NCBI GenBank assembly: GCA_902590895.1
Contig: CACIYM010000005.1
Location: 1 to 52,618, forward strand
Direction: 5' to 3'
From: an uncultured Alphaproteobacteria bacterium
GTDB lineage: Bacteria; Pseudomonadota; Alphaproteobacteria; Methylaequorales; Methylaequoraceae
DNA length: 52,618 bases
Made by a program: the position numbers and the translations under genes. The notes beneath the pieces are model-generated. The model saw only the letters and a program-made list of their open reading frames with translations. It did no database searches and was not told the DNA's origin. This document shows, piece after piece, positions 11,306-22,908 of this stretch; position 1 is the stretch's first letter; every line of letters begins with the position of its first letter.

Positions 11306-12325
11306 GTGATTAATAAAAACTGGAAAGAACTTATTAAACCAAGAAAAATTGAATTTGTTAAAGATAAAGATAATTTTACAAATGCAGAGTTAGTTGCTGA
11401 GCCACTTGAAAGTGGATATGGCCAAACTCTAGGTAATATGCTAAGAAGAGTTTTGTTATCTTCAATTAGAGGAGCAGCTGTTACATCTATAAAGATAGAA
11501 GGTATTACTCATGAGTTTTCATCAATACCCGGTGTTATTGAAGATGTTACTGAAATTATTTTGAACATTAAGCAGTTAGCCCTAAAATTAAGTGATGTTG
11601 AAAGCACAAAAATACTAATTAATGCTAAAGGACCAAAAGAAATAAAAGCAGCTGATATCGATTGTGGCGCGCACGTTGAAGTTTTGAATAAAGATTTACA
11701 TATTTGTACATTAGACTCTAAAGCTAATGTTAACATATCATTAACTGTTGAAGAGGGTAAAGGTTACGTGCCTGCAGTCAAACACAACAACAGCGGAGAC
11801 GCACCGCTTGGAACGATTTTTATCGATTCATTTTTCTCTCCTGTTAGACGTGTGTCATTCAGGGTTGAGAATTCAAGAGTAGGCCAGGTTACAGATTACG
11901 ACAAGTTGATAATGAATATAGAAACTAATGGATCGGTTGTGCCTGAAGATTCTGTAGCTTTTGCAGCAAGAATTATTGATGAACAACTTAAAATGTTTAT
12001 AAATTTTGAAGAGCCAGTAGATGAAGTTTCAGCACCTGCTGTTGAAGAACCAACATTAAATGTTAATTTGTTGAGAAAAGTAGAAGAATTAGAATTATCA
12101 GTGAGATCAGCAAATTGTCTAAAAAATGATGAAATAATATATATAGGTGATTTAGTCCAAAAAACTGAATCTGAAATGTTAAGGACACCAAACTTCGGTA
12201 GGAAATCTTTAAATGAAATCAAAGAGATCCTTACAACTATGAATCTTGAACTAGGTATGAAGATTGAGGGCTGGCCTCCAGAAAATATAGACGAAATTAG
12301 AAGAAAGTTAGATGACCCTTACTAA
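11306..12325 (+). CDS. rpoA: DNA-directed RNA polymerase subunit alpha (GTG start preferred over 11252)
   Basis: [16 protein letters not shown]...[23 protein letters not shown]; alpha-[19 protein letters not shown]. Confidence 0.97.
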   Translation: MINKNWKELIKPRKIEFVKDKDNFTNAELVAEPLESGYGQTLGNMLRRVLLSSIRGAAVTSIKIEGITHEFSSIPGVIEDVTEIILNIKQLALKLSDVESTKILINAKGPKEIKAADIDCGAHVEVLNKDLHICTLDSKANVNISLTVEEGKGYVPAVKHNNSGDAPLGTIFIDSFFSPVRRVSFRVENSRVGQVTDYDKLIMNIETNGSVVPEDSVAFAARIIDEQLKMFINFEEPVDEVSAPAVEEPTLNVNLLRKVEELELSVRSANCLKNDEIIYIGDLVQKTESEMLRTPNFGRKSLNEIKEILTTMNLELGMKIEGWPPENIDEIRRKLDDPY

Positions 12326-12342
12326 AGGTTAAAGGAAGATAA

Positions 12343-12876
12343 ATGAGACATAAAATTTCAGGAAGAAAACTCAATAGAAAATCGAGCCACAGAATTTCTT
12401 TACTTAAAAACTTATCGAAATCTTTGATAAGAAATGAACAAATCGAAACAACCTTACCAAAGGCTAAAGATTTGAGACCATTTGTTGAAAAGCTTCTTCA
12501 CAAAGGCAAAACTAATAATCTTCATTCTAGAAGAAAAGTATATGACTATTTAAGAGACATGACATTAGTAAGCAAAGTTTTTGATACATTGGCAAAAAGA
12601 TACAGTAAGAGAAATGGAGGATATGTTAGAATCTTAAAGTCTGGTTATCGGTATGGCGATTCTGCACCTAAAGCTATAATAGAGCTTGTTGATAGAGATG
12701 AAAATGCTAAGGGACTTCAAGACAAACTTAGACTAAAAAATAAAGAAAAATCCGAGGTTAATTCTAAAGACCTTCCTGAAAATACCGAAAAATCTGTTAA
12801 ACCAGAAAAGGTTGAGAAGAAAAACCCAAAGCCTGAACTGCCCGAAAATAACCAAAAAACTGAAACAAAAAAATAA
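12343..12876 (+). CDS. rplQ: 50S ribosomal protein L17 with charged C-terminal tail
   Basis: MRHKISGRKLNRKSSHR...RNEQIETTLPKAKDLRPFVEKL. Confidence 0.97.
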   Translation: MRHKISGRKLNRKSSHRISLLKNLSKSLIRNEQIETTLPKAKDLRPFVEKLLHKGKTNNLHSRRKVYDYLRDMTLVSKVFDTLAKRYSKRNGGYVRILKSGYRYGDSAPKAIIELVDRDENAKGLQDKLRLKNKEKSEVNSKDLPENTEKSVKPEKVEKKNPKPELPENNQKTETKK

Positions 12877-12896
12877 TTTTTTTTTTATTCATTTTT

Positions 12897-13817
12897 ATGA
12901 TAAAAAATTCTGAAAATGAGTGGATCATAGATAAGGATTTCGATGGTCATAGAATTGATTATTGGTTAAAAAAAATAAAACCTAACCTGAGTTATCCTAT
13001 TATTTGTAAAATAATTAGAAAAGGGCTAATAAAGGTTAATAAAAGAAAAGTAAAAAATTCTTTTGTTGTTCATGCTGGAGATAGAGTTAATTTATATATA
13101 CTAATAAATAATGAAAAAGAAAAAAACCTAAATATTAGATTAAAACTTAAGTTATCTGAGGAAATAAAAAAATGGATTATTTTCAAAAATGATGAATTTA
13201 TCGCATTAAATAAACCTAGTGGAATAGCAGTTCAAGGGGGTACAAATATTAAACTAAACATTGACATGCTTCTTGACTCTCTAAAGTATGAATTAGAGGA
13301 AAGACCAAAGCTTATTCACAGAATTGATAAAAACACCTCTGGTTTGTTATTGATTGCAAGAAGCCTAAAATCTGCAAAATTTTTTGGAGAAATCTTTAGA
13401 GAAAGAAAAATTAAAAAAAAATATTTATTATTAGTTAAAGGCTTAGTAAAAAATAAAACCGGAGAGATTAAGATACCCATTATCACAAATAAAAAAGAAA
13501 GCTCTGCAACTACTAAGTATACTTTAATAACTTATTTAAATAAAATTTCTCTCATTTTGGCATCTCCATTGACTGGACGAAAACATCAAATTAGAAAACA
13601 TTTCAGTACGATTGGCCATCCAATATTAGGAGATGAGAGATTCGGACTTAAAGACAACAGTAATTTTTTTTTGCATTCCTATTATACTGAATTCCAAAAT
13701 GAGAAAAAAAGATTAGTGAAATTAATAGCTCCAATACCTGATTATTTTAAAGAAGAAATTTCGAGAATGAATTTAAATTTTGAAAAAATTGAAGACAAAA
13801 TAAAAGTATTATTATGA
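12897..13817 (+). CDS. RluC/RluD-family 23S rRNA pseudouridine synthase
   Basis: S4-like N-terminus; RPKLIHRIDKNTSGLLLIARS catalytic motif; GRKHQIRKHFSTIGHPILGDERFG. Confidence 0.93.
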   Translation: MIKNSENEWIIDKDFDGHRIDYWLKKIKPNLSYPIICKIIRKGLIKVNKRKVKNSFVVHAGDRVNLYILINNEKEKNLNIRLKLKLSEEIKKWIIFKNDEFIALNKPSGIAVQGGTNIKLNIDMLLDSLKYELEERPKLIHRIDKNTSGLLLIARSLKSAKFFGEIFRERKIKKKYLLLVKGLVKNKTGEIKIPIITNKKESSATTKYTLITYLNKISLILASPLTGRKHQIRKHFSTIGHPILGDERFGLKDNSNFFLHSYYTEFQNEKKRLVKLIAPIPDYFKEEISRMNLNFEKIEDKIKVLL

Positions 13818-14476
13818 GAACTTTTTTAAAAAAAAATGATAAGTATTTATTTTATATTAAAGAAAAACAAATATTTGTTGGAAAAAATAAACCCTTATTT
13901 GTTTATAATAAAAAACATGCAAACTCTTTGATTAAAAATGTTGTTATAACTCAAGACAAAAACGAATATTCCCTTGTTAATTTGACATTTTTTTCCTGTG
14001 CTTTGGATGAAAATGATAAAAAACAAATGGTGAATATATTATTAGATTATTTGAAAAATGATTTAATACTCTACAGATATTTTGAAGATGAAAAACTTCG
14101 AATATTAATAAATAACAAACTTAATTTATATGTAGAAGAATTTTCAAAAAAATTTCGAATTAAGCTTTACCTAGTAAATAATCTTAGCTTAAATACTAAA
14201 AAATTGAATGATGTTTGTTTTAAAGAATATTTATTAAATTTAAATGTTTTTTTGCTTTCTTGTATTTATAAACTCACATGTTTAACCAAATCTGTTATAC
14301 TAAGTTATTTTTTTATTGTAAGACGTTTTAATTATAATAAGCTTTTCGAATTGACAAATATTGAAAATAATTTTCAACAAAAAATTTGGGGGTATGTGGA
14401 TGAACAAAAAAAAATTGATGTGCAGAGTGTTAAAATCTTAAAAAATATTTCAATTTTTTTTAAAAATATAAATTAA
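13814..14476 (+). CDS. ATP12-like F1-ATPase assembly chaperone (divergent)
   Basis: Downstream of the rluC-like gene; DYLKNDLILYRY...LRILINNKLNLYVEEFSKKFRIKLYLVNNL resembles ATP12 'DLLcYR..L...Q...W.p' pattern. Confidence 0.55.
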   Translation: MRTFLKKNDKYLFYIKEKQIFVGKNKPLFVYNKKHANSLIKNVVITQDKNEYSLVNLTFFSCALDENDKKQMVNILLDYLKNDLILYRYFEDEKLRILINNKLNLYVEEFSKKFRIKLYLVNNLSLNTKKLNDVCFKEYLLNLNVFLLSCIYKLTCLTKSVILSYFFIVRRFNYNKLFELTNIENNFQQKIWGYVDEQKKIDVQSVKILKNISIFFKNIN

Positions 14477-14510
14477 TTCGTATATATTAGTTTGATATAG
14501 TTTTATTGAT

Positions 14511-16043
14511 ATGAAGGAAATTTTAAAAAAGTTAAATCAAAAAAGAGACCTCGCAATAGTTGGTGGAGGTAAAAAAAGGCAGGAGAGTCAACATAAAAAG
14601 GGTAAATTAACTGCTAGAGAAAGAATTGAAATTCTGCTTGACGAAGGTACATTTGAGGAATGGGATATGTTTGTTGAGCATAGATGCTCGGAGTTTGATA
14701 TGGACAAACAAAAAATTCCTGGCGATGGTGTTGTTACTGGTTACGGTACAATAAACGGTAGATTGACTTTTGTTTTCAGTCAAGATTTTACAGTTTTTGG
14801 TGGATCGTTATCAGAGTCTCATGCCGAAAAAATTTGTAAAATAATGGACAAGGCATTGCAGGTAGGTGCACCTGTGATAGGTTTGAACGATTCTGGTGGA
14901 GCAAGAATACAAGAGGGTGTGGCATCATTGGCAGGTTATGCTGAGGTTTTTCAAAGAAATGTATTGTCGTCTGGCGTCATCCCTCAAATTTCTGTAATTA
15001 TGGGTCCATGCGCGGGTGGGGCCGTTTATAGTCCTGCCATGACGGATTTTATTTTTATGGTTCGTGATACATCATATATGTTTGTAACAGGCCCTGATGT
15101 CCTAAAAACAGTGACTCACGAGGAAGTGAGTCATGAAGAACTAGGAGGTGCATCTACTCATACAAAAAAATCTGGTGTGTCTGATTTGGCTTTTGAAAAT
15201 GATGTTGAGGCTTTATTCCAGTTAAGGAGGTTTATGGGCTTTCTTCCATCCTCAAATAAAGAATTACCCCCCTTAAGGAAATCTGAAGATCCTGCAGATA
15301 GAATAGAATTTTCACTGGATACATTAATTCCAGATAACCCAAATAAACCCTATGATATGAAGGAATTAATAACAAAAGTTGTAGATGATAGGGACTTTTT
15401 TGAGACTCAACCAGATTATGCAGCTAACATAATCACTGGTTTTGCAAGAATGACTGGATCGCCTATTGGTATTGTAGCTAATCAACCAATGGTACTTGCA
15501 GGTTGCTTAGATAACAATTCAGCAAGAAAAGCTGCAAGATTTGTGCGTTTTTGTGACTGTTTCAACATACCGATAATTACTTTTGTTGATGTTCCGGGAT
15601 TTTTGCCAGGAACATCTCAAGAATACAACGGTATTATAAAACACGGAGCTAAACTTTTGTTTGCTTTTGCAGAAGCTACTGTTCCAAAGATTACCGTAAT
15701 AACAAGGAAAGCTTATGGGGGAGCTTATGATGTTATGAGTTCAAAGCACCTAAGAGGAGATGTAAATTATGCTTGGCCACAAGCAGAGATTGCTGTTATG
15801 GGACCGAAGGGTGCAGTTGAAATTATTTTCAGAGGAGAGATTGGTAATAAAGATAAAATTGAACAAAAAACGAATGAGTATAGAGAAAAGTTAGCTAACC
15901 CGTTTGTTGCAGGTAGTAGAGGCTTTATAGATGATGTAATTATGCCCAATACCACAAGAAAGAGGATATGTAGATCATTGGAAATGTTAAAAAATAAAAA
16001 ATTAACTAACCCTTGGAAAAAACATGACAATATTCCTTTGTAA
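14511..16043 (+). CDS. pccB: Acyl-CoA (probably propionyl-CoA) carboxylase beta subunit
   Basis: Carboxyltransferase domain: [59 protein letters not shown]. Confidence 0.93.
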   Translation: MKEILKKLNQKRDLAIVGGGKKRQESQHKKGKLTARERIEILLDEGTFEEWDMFVEHRCSEFDMDKQKIPGDGVVTGYGTINGRLTFVFSQDFTVFGGSLSESHAEKICKIMDKALQVGAPVIGLNDSGGARIQEGVASLAGYAEVFQRNVLSSGVIPQISVIMGPCAGGAVYSPAMTDFIFMVRDTSYMFVTGPDVLKTVTHEEVSHEELGGASTHTKKSGVSDLAFENDVEALFQLRRFMGFLPSSNKELPPLRKSEDPADRIEFSLDTLIPDNPNKPYDMKELITKVVDDRDFFETQPDYAANIITGFARMTGSPIGIVANQPMVLAGCLDNNSARKAARFVRFCDCFNIPIITFVDVPGFLPGTSQEYNGIIKHGAKLLFAFAEATVPKITVITRKAYGGAYDVMSSKHLRGDVNYAWPQAEIAVMGPKGAVEIIFRGEIGNKDKIEQKTNEYREKLANPFVAGSRGFIDDVIMPNTTRKRICRSLEMLKNKKLTNPWKKHDNIPL

Positions 16044-16052
16044 ATTTTAAAG

Positions 16053-18041
16053 ATGTTTAAAAAAATTTTAATAGCTAATAGAGGGGAGATTGCTTGTAGA
16101 GTAATCAAAACCGCAAAAAAAATGGGTATTAAAACAGTAGCAATCTGTTCAGACCCAGATCTTAACTCACCACATGTAAACTTGGCTGATGAATTTGTAA
16201 ATATTGGTGGAAACACATCAGCTGAAAGCTATCTTGTTGTTGAAAAGATTATTAAAGCAATTGAAAATTCAAATGCAGATGCTGTTCATCCTGGTTATGG
16301 TTTTTTATCTGAAAATGTTATGTTTCGAGATGAAATCAACAAAATTGGAAAAATTTTTATTGGTCCGCCTAGTCAAGCAATTTCCTTGATGGGTGATAAA
16401 ATTGAATCAAAAAAAATTGCTAAAGAGGCGGGTGTTTCAATTGTGCCTGGAGGATTAGATGTTATAGAAGATATAAAAAAAGCAATGTCTGAAGCAGAAA
16501 AAATTGGCTACCCACTGATGGTTAAAGCTTCAGCTGGAGGGGGCGGGAAAGGGATGCGAATTGCATTTAACGAAAAAGAATTAAAAGAAAACTTTAATTC
16601 TGCCGTTAACGAAGCAAAATCTAGCTTTGGTGATGATAGAGTTTTTATGGAAAAGTTTATTGAATTTCCCAAACATATTGAAATTCAAGTTTTAGGCGAT
16701 CAATTTGGAAATTTTATTCATTTAGGTGAAAGGGAATGTTCGATTCAAAGAAGACACCAAAAGGTTATAGAAGAGGCACCAAGTTCATTTGTTGATGAAG
16801 CTTTAAGAGACGAAATGGTTAATCAAGCCATTAAACTTGCTAAAGCAGTTGGTTACTATTCTGCTGGTACGGTTGAGTTCGTTGTTGATAAAAATAAAAA
16901 CTTTTATTTTTTAGAGATGAACACCCGACTTCAAGTTGAGCATCCTGTTACGGAGCTTATAACAGGAATAGATTTAGTTGAGCAAATGATCAAAGTTGCA
17001 TATGGAGAAAAGTTAGAAATTCAGCAAAATGAAATTAAATTTAATGGAAGTGCTATAGAGTGCAGAATTTATGCAGAGGACTCCTCAAAAAACTTTTTAC
17101 CATCAATAGGAAGGTTAACTAGATATATTGAACCAAAAGGTAAGAATGTAAGGATTGACTCTGGTGTAGTTGAAGGTTCTGAGATAAGTATGTTTTATGA
17201 TCCAATGATTTCAAAATTATGCACTTATTCCGAAACAAGAGACTCTTCAATTAACGAAATGATAAATGCTCTTGATAGATATTATATTGAGGGTGTAAAA
17301 ACAAACAGGGACTTTCTTTCAAATATTCTGCAAAAGAAAAACTTTCATTCAGGTCTTTACTCAACATCGTTTATATCAGAAGAATATCCTGATGGGTATA
17401 ATTCTTATAACATTGAGATTAAAAATAAAGAGATACTTTACTGTGTAGCAACATTTGTTAATTTTCAATACTTGCTTAGGGCAGCTTCAATTTCAAATCA
17501 ATTAAAAGGTTTTAATAAGACTGTTGGAAACCTCTGGAGAGTTGTTGATAGAGAACAAAATATAGATGTTAAAATAAATTTTAATAATTTTAACAATAAT
17601 TACGATGTTTATTTACTTAACAAACATTTTAGTATTAAAAGTAATTGGAAAATTGGTTATCCTTTGTTTTCTGCGATAATTGATAATAAACTGCACTACT
17701 TTGCAATTAATAGAGATGGTCCTAAATTTAAGATAAATCATAAAGGTGCCATTATGGATTTAATTGTTCTCTCTAACAGACACTCAGAATTGAATAAAAT
17801 AATGATACCTAGAAAGGAAGAGGACAAGTCAAGATTATTGCTAGCCCCGATGCCAGGATTGTTAGTTTCACTTTTAGTTAAAGAGGGTCAAGTTGTTGAT
17901 GAAAATGAACCTTTAGCAATTATTGAGGCAATGAAAATGGAAAATATAATTAAATCAGAGAAAAAAGTTACCATAAAAAAAATAAATTGTAAGGAGGGTG
18001 ATAGTCTTGAGGTTGATCAAGTTATACTTGAATTTGATTAA
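16053..18041 (+). CDS. pccA: Acyl-CoA carboxylase alpha subunit (biotin carboxylase + BCCP)
   Basis: MFKKILIANRGEIACRVIKTAK; MVKASAGGGGKGMRIA; biotinyl EAMKMEN. Confidence 0.94.
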   Translation: MFKKILIANRGEIACRVIKTAKKMGIKTVAICSDPDLNSPHVNLADEFVNIGGNTSAESYLVVEKIIKAIENSNADAVHPGYGFLSENVMFRDEINKIGKIFIGPPSQAISLMGDKIESKKIAKEAGVSIVPGGLDVIEDIKKAMSEAEKIGYPLMVKASAGGGGKGMRIAFNEKELKENFNSAVNEAKSSFGDDRVFMEKFIEFPKHIEIQVLGDQFGNFIHLGERECSIQRRHQKVIEEAPSSFVDEALRDEMVNQAIKLAKAVGYYSAGTVEFVVDKNKNFYFLEMNTRLQVEHPVTELITGIDLVEQMIKVAYGEKLEIQQNEIKFNGSAIECRIYAEDSSKNFLPSIGRLTRYIEPKGKNVRIDSGVVEGSEISMFYDPMISKLCTYSETRDSSINEMINALDRYYIEGVKTNRDFLSNILQKKNFHSGLYSTSFISEEYPDGYNSYNIEIKNKEILYCVATFVNFQYLLRAASISNQLKGFNKTVGNLWRVVDREQNIDVKINFNNFNNNYDVYLLNKHFSIKSNWKIGYPLFSAIIDNKLHYFAINRDGPKFKINHKGAIMDLIVLSNRHSELNKIMIPRKEEDKSRLLLAPMPGLLVSLLVKEGQVVDENEPLAIIEAMKMENIIKSEKKVTIKKINCKEGDSLEVDQVILEFD

Positions 18042-18049
18042 AGCTTTGA

Positions 18050-18137
18050 GCGGCCGTGGCGGAACTGGTAGACGCGCAACGTTGAGGTCGTTGTAGGAGT
18101 TATTCCTGTGGAAGTTCGAGTCTTCTCGGCCGCACCA
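18050..18137 (+). tRNA. tRNA-Leu (GAG), CCA encoded
   Basis: GCGGCCG/CGGCCGC acceptor stem, anticodon stem CAACG-TTGAGGT-CGTTG, long variable arm, terminal ACCA. Confidence 0.96.
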
Positions 18138-18184
18138 ACTACAAATAAAGTTGATAATTTGTGGTAGAAATGTAGTATTTAAAT

Positions 18185-19423
18185 GTGAAATACATTTATA
18201 AACATGGGAATCAATTTTGGTATCAGAGAGCAGTTCCGTTAAAAATACAAAAAATAATTGGAAAGACTAATATTAAGGTTTGTTTGAAAACCAATAAAAT
18301 TTCCACTGCTGTTCAAAGATCGAAGTTGCAAGCCCTTGAACACAAAAAGTTGTTTCAATATGTAATTAAACAAAACTATTTGTCCAAGGTCTTCTATAAA
18401 AAAGCTATTAATATAAAAAAATATCAATTAACATTTTTTGACGACTATGAGGATTATGTAACAAATATTTTTTTTTCAAAAACGAAGATTTATGAGAATA
18501 TAAAAAATAGGATCAACTTAAACATTAATTCAAGTCAAAAAAAGAAAAATAATAAAACAATTGAGAGTTTTCTTTTCAATATTCAAAGTAAATATTCATT
18601 ATTTTCAGTTATTTTAAAAAACATTTCTCAAGATAAAAAAAAACTTGGTTCGTTAGTTGAGAAAAAAAATTTAAAATTGTTCGTTGATATTTGTGGTGAT
18701 AAACCTGTATACGAATACAACTCAGACGATTACGATAAGTTTCAACTTTTTTTATTCAAAAATAACCTTAATGCTAAACTTATTTTGAAAGCTGTAGTTG
18801 ATGTTATTATCATAGGTTATGCAAACCTAAATATTAAAGAAAAAATAAATTTTAAAAAAAAAATAAAAATTCGAAACACTGGTTCTACTATAGAATTTAA
18901 TGATGATGAGTTATCTTTAATAGAGAGTAAATGTAAAGAATCTTTAGATCTTGAGTCCTTAGTAATTTTATTATTGATGGATACTGGTTGCACTATTAAA
19001 GAAGTTGTTGGGATTACTGCTGATGACATTTATTTAGATAGCTATTTACCTTTTGTAATCATTAGGTCAAATAGATTTAGAAAAATCCATAACGTAAATA
19101 AATTAAGAACGGTCCCTTTAGTAGGGTTGGCTTTATGGGCCTTGGAAAAAATAAAAAGTAATGCAAAATATAATGATTTTTTTACATCTAAAAAAAAGAA
19201 AACTCTTTTAATTAACAAATTAAATTTTAAATTTAAAAAGATTATTTCCAATAAAAATCTGACATCTTTTAGAAAATCATTTATAAAAAGATTAATCAGT
19301 ATAAATTGTCCTGAAAGAGTTATATTAGATATAATCGGACAATCAAAGAAAAATAGATTCTACAGTGATGAAATTAGTCTCGAAATCAAAGCGAGTTGGT
19401 TAAAACAGATTACTAAATATTGA
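18185..19423 (+). CDS. Tyrosine recombinase/integrase-like protein, active site apparently degenerate
   Basis: N-terminal KYIYKHGNQFWYQRAVPLKIQKIIGKTNIKVCLKT (DUF6538-like); C-terminal LLLMDTGCTIKEVVGI and SFRKSFIKRLI...IIGQSKKNRFY match recombinase boxes; sits after tRNA-Leu. Confidence 0.75.
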   Translation: MKYIYKHGNQFWYQRAVPLKIQKIIGKTNIKVCLKTNKISTAVQRSKLQALEHKKLFQYVIKQNYLSKVFYKKAINIKKYQLTFFDDYEDYVTNIFFSKTKIYENIKNRINLNINSSQKKKNNKTIESFLFNIQSKYSLFSVILKNISQDKKKLGSLVEKKNLKLFVDICGDKPVYEYNSDDYDKFQLFLFKNNLNAKLILKAVVDVIIIGYANLNIKEKINFKKKIKIRNTGSTIEFNDDELSLIESKCKESLDLESLVILLLMDTGCTIKEVVGITADDIYLDSYLPFVIIRSNRFRKIHNVNKLRTVPLVGLALWALEKIKSNAKYNDFFTSKKKKTLLINKLNFKFKKIISNKNLTSFRKSFIKRLISINCPERVILDIIGQSKKNRFYSDEISLEIKASWLKQITKY

Positions 19424-19426
19424 GGT

Positions 19427-19846
19427 TTAATTGGCCTCTACTTCAGAAACGGTTATCGAAACATTAGTACCAAAGAAAGTGTTATCAGAAATTTGGATTG
19501 AAGCAATTCTGCTTTGATTTTGATAATTTAAAAGACTGGTATCTGATGAAACCTCCGATAACTTTTCCCAACCAAACTTAGGTAATTCATTCCTAAAGAA
19601 ATCGAACACTTTAATTTGAGACTCAGATGTGTCGAAAGTTAATCTTCCAAGCCAACCTTTACTTTTTGAAATGATAATTGATCTTTCTTTATCCAACTTT
19701 GAATTAAGTGGTATAGGGATGTCTTCAAATTCGGCTAAATTAAGTTCAGAACCTGGGTCTCCTACAGGACCTTTAACTGGTAATAAAGATTCTCCTGCAC
19801 ATGAATATAAAAAAATTAATAATAAAAAATATTTTATTGACTTCAT
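19427..19846 (-). CDS. Putative lipoprotein
   Basis: MKSIKYFLLLIFLYSCAGES lipobox-like signal sequence. Confidence 0.7.
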   Translation of the reverse strand: MKSIKYFLLLIFLYSCAGESLLPVKGPVGDPGSELNLAEFEDIPIPLNSKLDKERSIIISKSKGWLGRLTFDTSESQIKVFDFFRNELPKFGWEKLSEVSSDTSLLNYQNQSRIASIQISDNTFFGTNVSITVSEVEAN

Positions 19847-19905
19847 AAATGTATAATTAAAAATAAATCCTTTTAATTTAAATGTAAATGATTAAATTAG
19901 TATTA

Positions 19906-20445
19906 ATGCGTATATTTATTACTTTACTTGCTTTAATGTTCTTTTCTTCAAGTTCCAATTCGTCCGAAGGTAGTTTCTACGACTTTAACATAAAATCTAT
20001 AACTGGTGAAGAGATTAAATTGTCTGACTACAAAGATAAGGTAGTTTTACTTGTAAACACAGCGTCTCAATGTGGTTTTACCCCACAATATTCTGGCCTT
20101 CAAAAGATTTATGATAGGTATAAAAACGACGACTTCATTGTTTTGGGTGTACCATCAGATGATTTTAATCAAGAGCTATCCAATGATTCTGATGTTAAGA
20201 AATTTTGCGAAATAAGATACGGGGTAAATTTTCCAATGACATCTATACAAAAGATAAAAGGAGACAATGCTCATCCATTATACAAATGGATTGCGAGCAA
20301 CGTTTCGGTAATAGCACAGCCAAGGTGGAATTTCCATAAATACTTAATCAGTAAGGATGGTCAAATTTTGAATTGGTATTCATCTATGACAAGCCCTACA
20401 TCGGATGGATTAACCAAACAGATAGAAGAAGCACTTTACAATTAA
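19906..20445 (+). CDS. Glutathione peroxidase-family protein with signal peptide (alternative start 19888)
   Basis: FYDFNIKSITGEEIKLSDYKDKVVLLVNTASQCGFTPQYSGLQKIYDRY; WNFHKYLI. Confidence 0.92.
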   Translation: MRIFITLLALMFFSSSSNSSEGSFYDFNIKSITGEEIKLSDYKDKVVLLVNTASQCGFTPQYSGLQKIYDRYKNDDFIVLGVPSDDFNQELSNDSDVKKFCEIRYGVNFPMTSIQKIKGDNAHPLYKWIASNVSVIAQPRWNFHKYLISKDGQILNWYSSMTSPTSDGLTKQIEEALYN

Positions 20446-20996
20446 TGAGAATCAAAACCGAAGAGTGTTGCCTTCTTCTCATTGATATTCAAGAAAAATT
20501 AATACCTCTTATCAATAATAATGATGATATAGTTAGTAATTCTTTGAACTTAATTGACATAGCTAGCAGCCTAAAGATTCCAATAATTTTAACGGAGCAG
20601 TATCCGAAAGGATTAGGTAATACAAAAAAAATCATTAAGGATAGTTTAATTGGCAAAGATTTTTTTATGATTCAAAAAACCAGTTTTTCTTGTTTCGATT
20701 CTACAGATTTTAAAAAACAATTAAGTTCTTTAGGAAAAAAACAAATAATTATCGCTGGTATTGAATCTCATATTTGTGTTATGCAGACTGTGTTAGATCT
20801 CCAAGCTAATGGTTATGAAATCTTCCTAGTTGAAAAAGCGATAGGCTCGAGAAAAAATTCTGATCATATACTTGGGCTTAACAGGATGATGAATTTAAAA
20901 GTATGTCTGACTAACATAGAAATGTTAATTTTTGAGTTAGTCAGAGATTCAAAGCATACTTTGTTTAAATATTTTTCAAAAAAATATATTAAATAA
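20445..20996 (+). CDS. Isochorismatase-family hydrolase
   Basis: LLLIDIQEKLIPLI; IIAGIESHICVMQTVLDL. Confidence 0.9.
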   Translation: MRIKTEECCLLLIDIQEKLIPLINNNDDIVSNSLNLIDIASSLKIPIILTEQYPKGLGNTKKIIKDSLIGKDFFMIQKTSFSCFDSTDFKKQLSSLGKKQIIIAGIESHICVMQTVLDLQANGYEIFLVEKAIGSRKNSDHILGLNRMMNLKVCLTNIEMLIFELVRDSKHTLFKYFSKKYIK

Positions 20997-20999
20997 TTC

Positions 21000-22409
21000 T
21001 TAAACTGAATAATACATCTTAAATTCAACAGGATGCGGAGTATGTTCAAATTGAAGAACCTCGTCCATTTTAAGTGATATGTAAGCATCAATTAGATTAT
21101 CTGTAAAAACCCCTCCTGTTTTGAGAAATTCCCTGTCTTTATCTAATGAATTTAAAGATTCTCTTAGACTTGCTGAAACAGTGGGTATACCCTTTAATTT
21201 GCTTTCTGGAAGATCATATAAATCTTTGTCCATAGCCTCACCAGGATGTATTTTGTTTTTTATTCCATCGATACCAGCCATCAACATTGCAGCAAAAGTA
21301 AAATAAGGGTTACCAGATGCATCCCCAAATCTAACTTCAACTCTTTTACCATTTGCACTATTTGCATACGGTATTCTGCAAGAGGCAGATCTATTCCTTG
21401 CTGAGTATGCCAGTATAACAGGAGCTTCGAACCCTGGCACTAATCTTTTATAACTATTTGTAGTTGCGTTAGAAAAAGCATTAATAGCTTTAGCATGCTT
21501 TATTATCCCACCAATATAGTGTAGACACATATCCGATAAACCTGCGTATCCTTCTCCAGCAAATAGAGAACTGCTCTTAGACCAAATTGATTGATGAACA
21601 TGCATGCCTGAGCCATTATCATTATAAACTGGTTTTGGCATAAATGTAGCTGTTTTTCCATAAGCCTGTGCAACCATGTGAACACAATACTTGTATTTTT
21701 GAAGGTTATCTGCACTATCAATTAATGAACCAAACTTGAAGCCAAGTTCGTGTTGAGATGGTGCAACCTCGTGGTGATGTTTTTCCATTTCAATACCCAT
21801 TTCTGTCATTGTTGATACCATTTCAGCTCTTATGTCTGTGGCAGAATCAACAGGTGGGACAGGAAAATATCCGCCTTTATCTTTTGGCCTGTGTCCCATA
21901 TTTCCACCTTCCATTTCAGTTCCAGTGTTGTATGCACCTTCTTCTGAATCGATGCTAAAGAATGTATATTCTTGATCAGTAGCCCATTTAACATCATCAA
22001 AAATGAAAAACTCAGCTTCTGGTCCGAAGAAACATTTTTCTCCAATTCCAGATGATTTTAGATAAGCTTCTGCTTTTTTACCAGTACTACGAGGATCTAA
22101 CTCGTATGGCTTGCCATCAGCAGGCTCAATTACGTCACAAAACAGTATAAGGGAGGGTTGAGCGGTAAAGGGATCTAAGACGGCAGTAGATGGATCAGGC
22201 ATTAAAATCATGTCGGACTCATTAATATTTTTCCACCCAGCAATTGATGAGCCGTCAAACATTATTCCATCTTTGAAAGTTTTTTCATCAATTGTTGATG
22301 ATGTTTGTGCTGTATGTTGCCACTTTCCTTTCGTATCTGTGAATCTCAAATCAACAAACTTGATTTCTTTATCTTTTATTGTTTTTAAGACTTTAGCTAT
22401 GTTACTCAT
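21000..22409 (-). CDS. glnA: Glutamine synthetase type I
   Basis: [48 protein letters not shown]. Confidence 0.98.
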   Translation of the reverse strand: MSNIAKVLKTIKDKEIKFVDLRFTDTKGKWQHTAQTSSTIDEKTFKDGIMFDGSSIAGWKNINESDMILMPDPSTAVLDPFTAQPSLILFCDVIEPADGKPYELDPRSTGKKAEAYLKSSGIGEKCFFGPEAEFFIFDDVKWATDQEYTFFSIDSEEGAYNTGTEMEGGNMGHRPKDKGGYFPVPPVDSATDIRAEMVSTMTEMGIEMEKHHHEVAPSQHELGFKFGSLIDSADNLQKYKYCVHMVAQAYGKTATFMPKPVYNDNGSGMHVHQSIWSKSSSLFAGEGYAGLSDMCLHYIGGIIKHAKAINAFSNATTNSYKRLVPGFEAPVILAYSARNRSASCRIPYANSANGKRVEVRFGDASGNPYFTFAAMLMAGIDGIKNKIHPGEAMDKDLYDLPESKLKGIPTVSASLRESLNSLDKDREFLKTGGVFTDNLIDAYISLKMDEVLQFEHTPHPVEFKMYYSV

Positions 22410-22433
22410 ATTTCCTCCTTTAAAGTTTTATTG

Positions 22434-22853
<420 letters not shown>

Positions 22854-22908
22854 TTAAAAATATTTTAATTGTAAGTGTTTAAATATTAGACAAAAATCAG
22901 ACTAATTT

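Noticed and set aside
15767-16216. 149-aa minus-strand ORF across the pccB/pccA junction
   Set aside because: Overlaps two well-supported genes on the other strand
18134-18180. Weak inverted repeat after tRNA-Leu (actacaaat...atttgtggt)
   Set aside because: Imperfect, AT-rich, no T-run; insufficient to call a terminator or att structure
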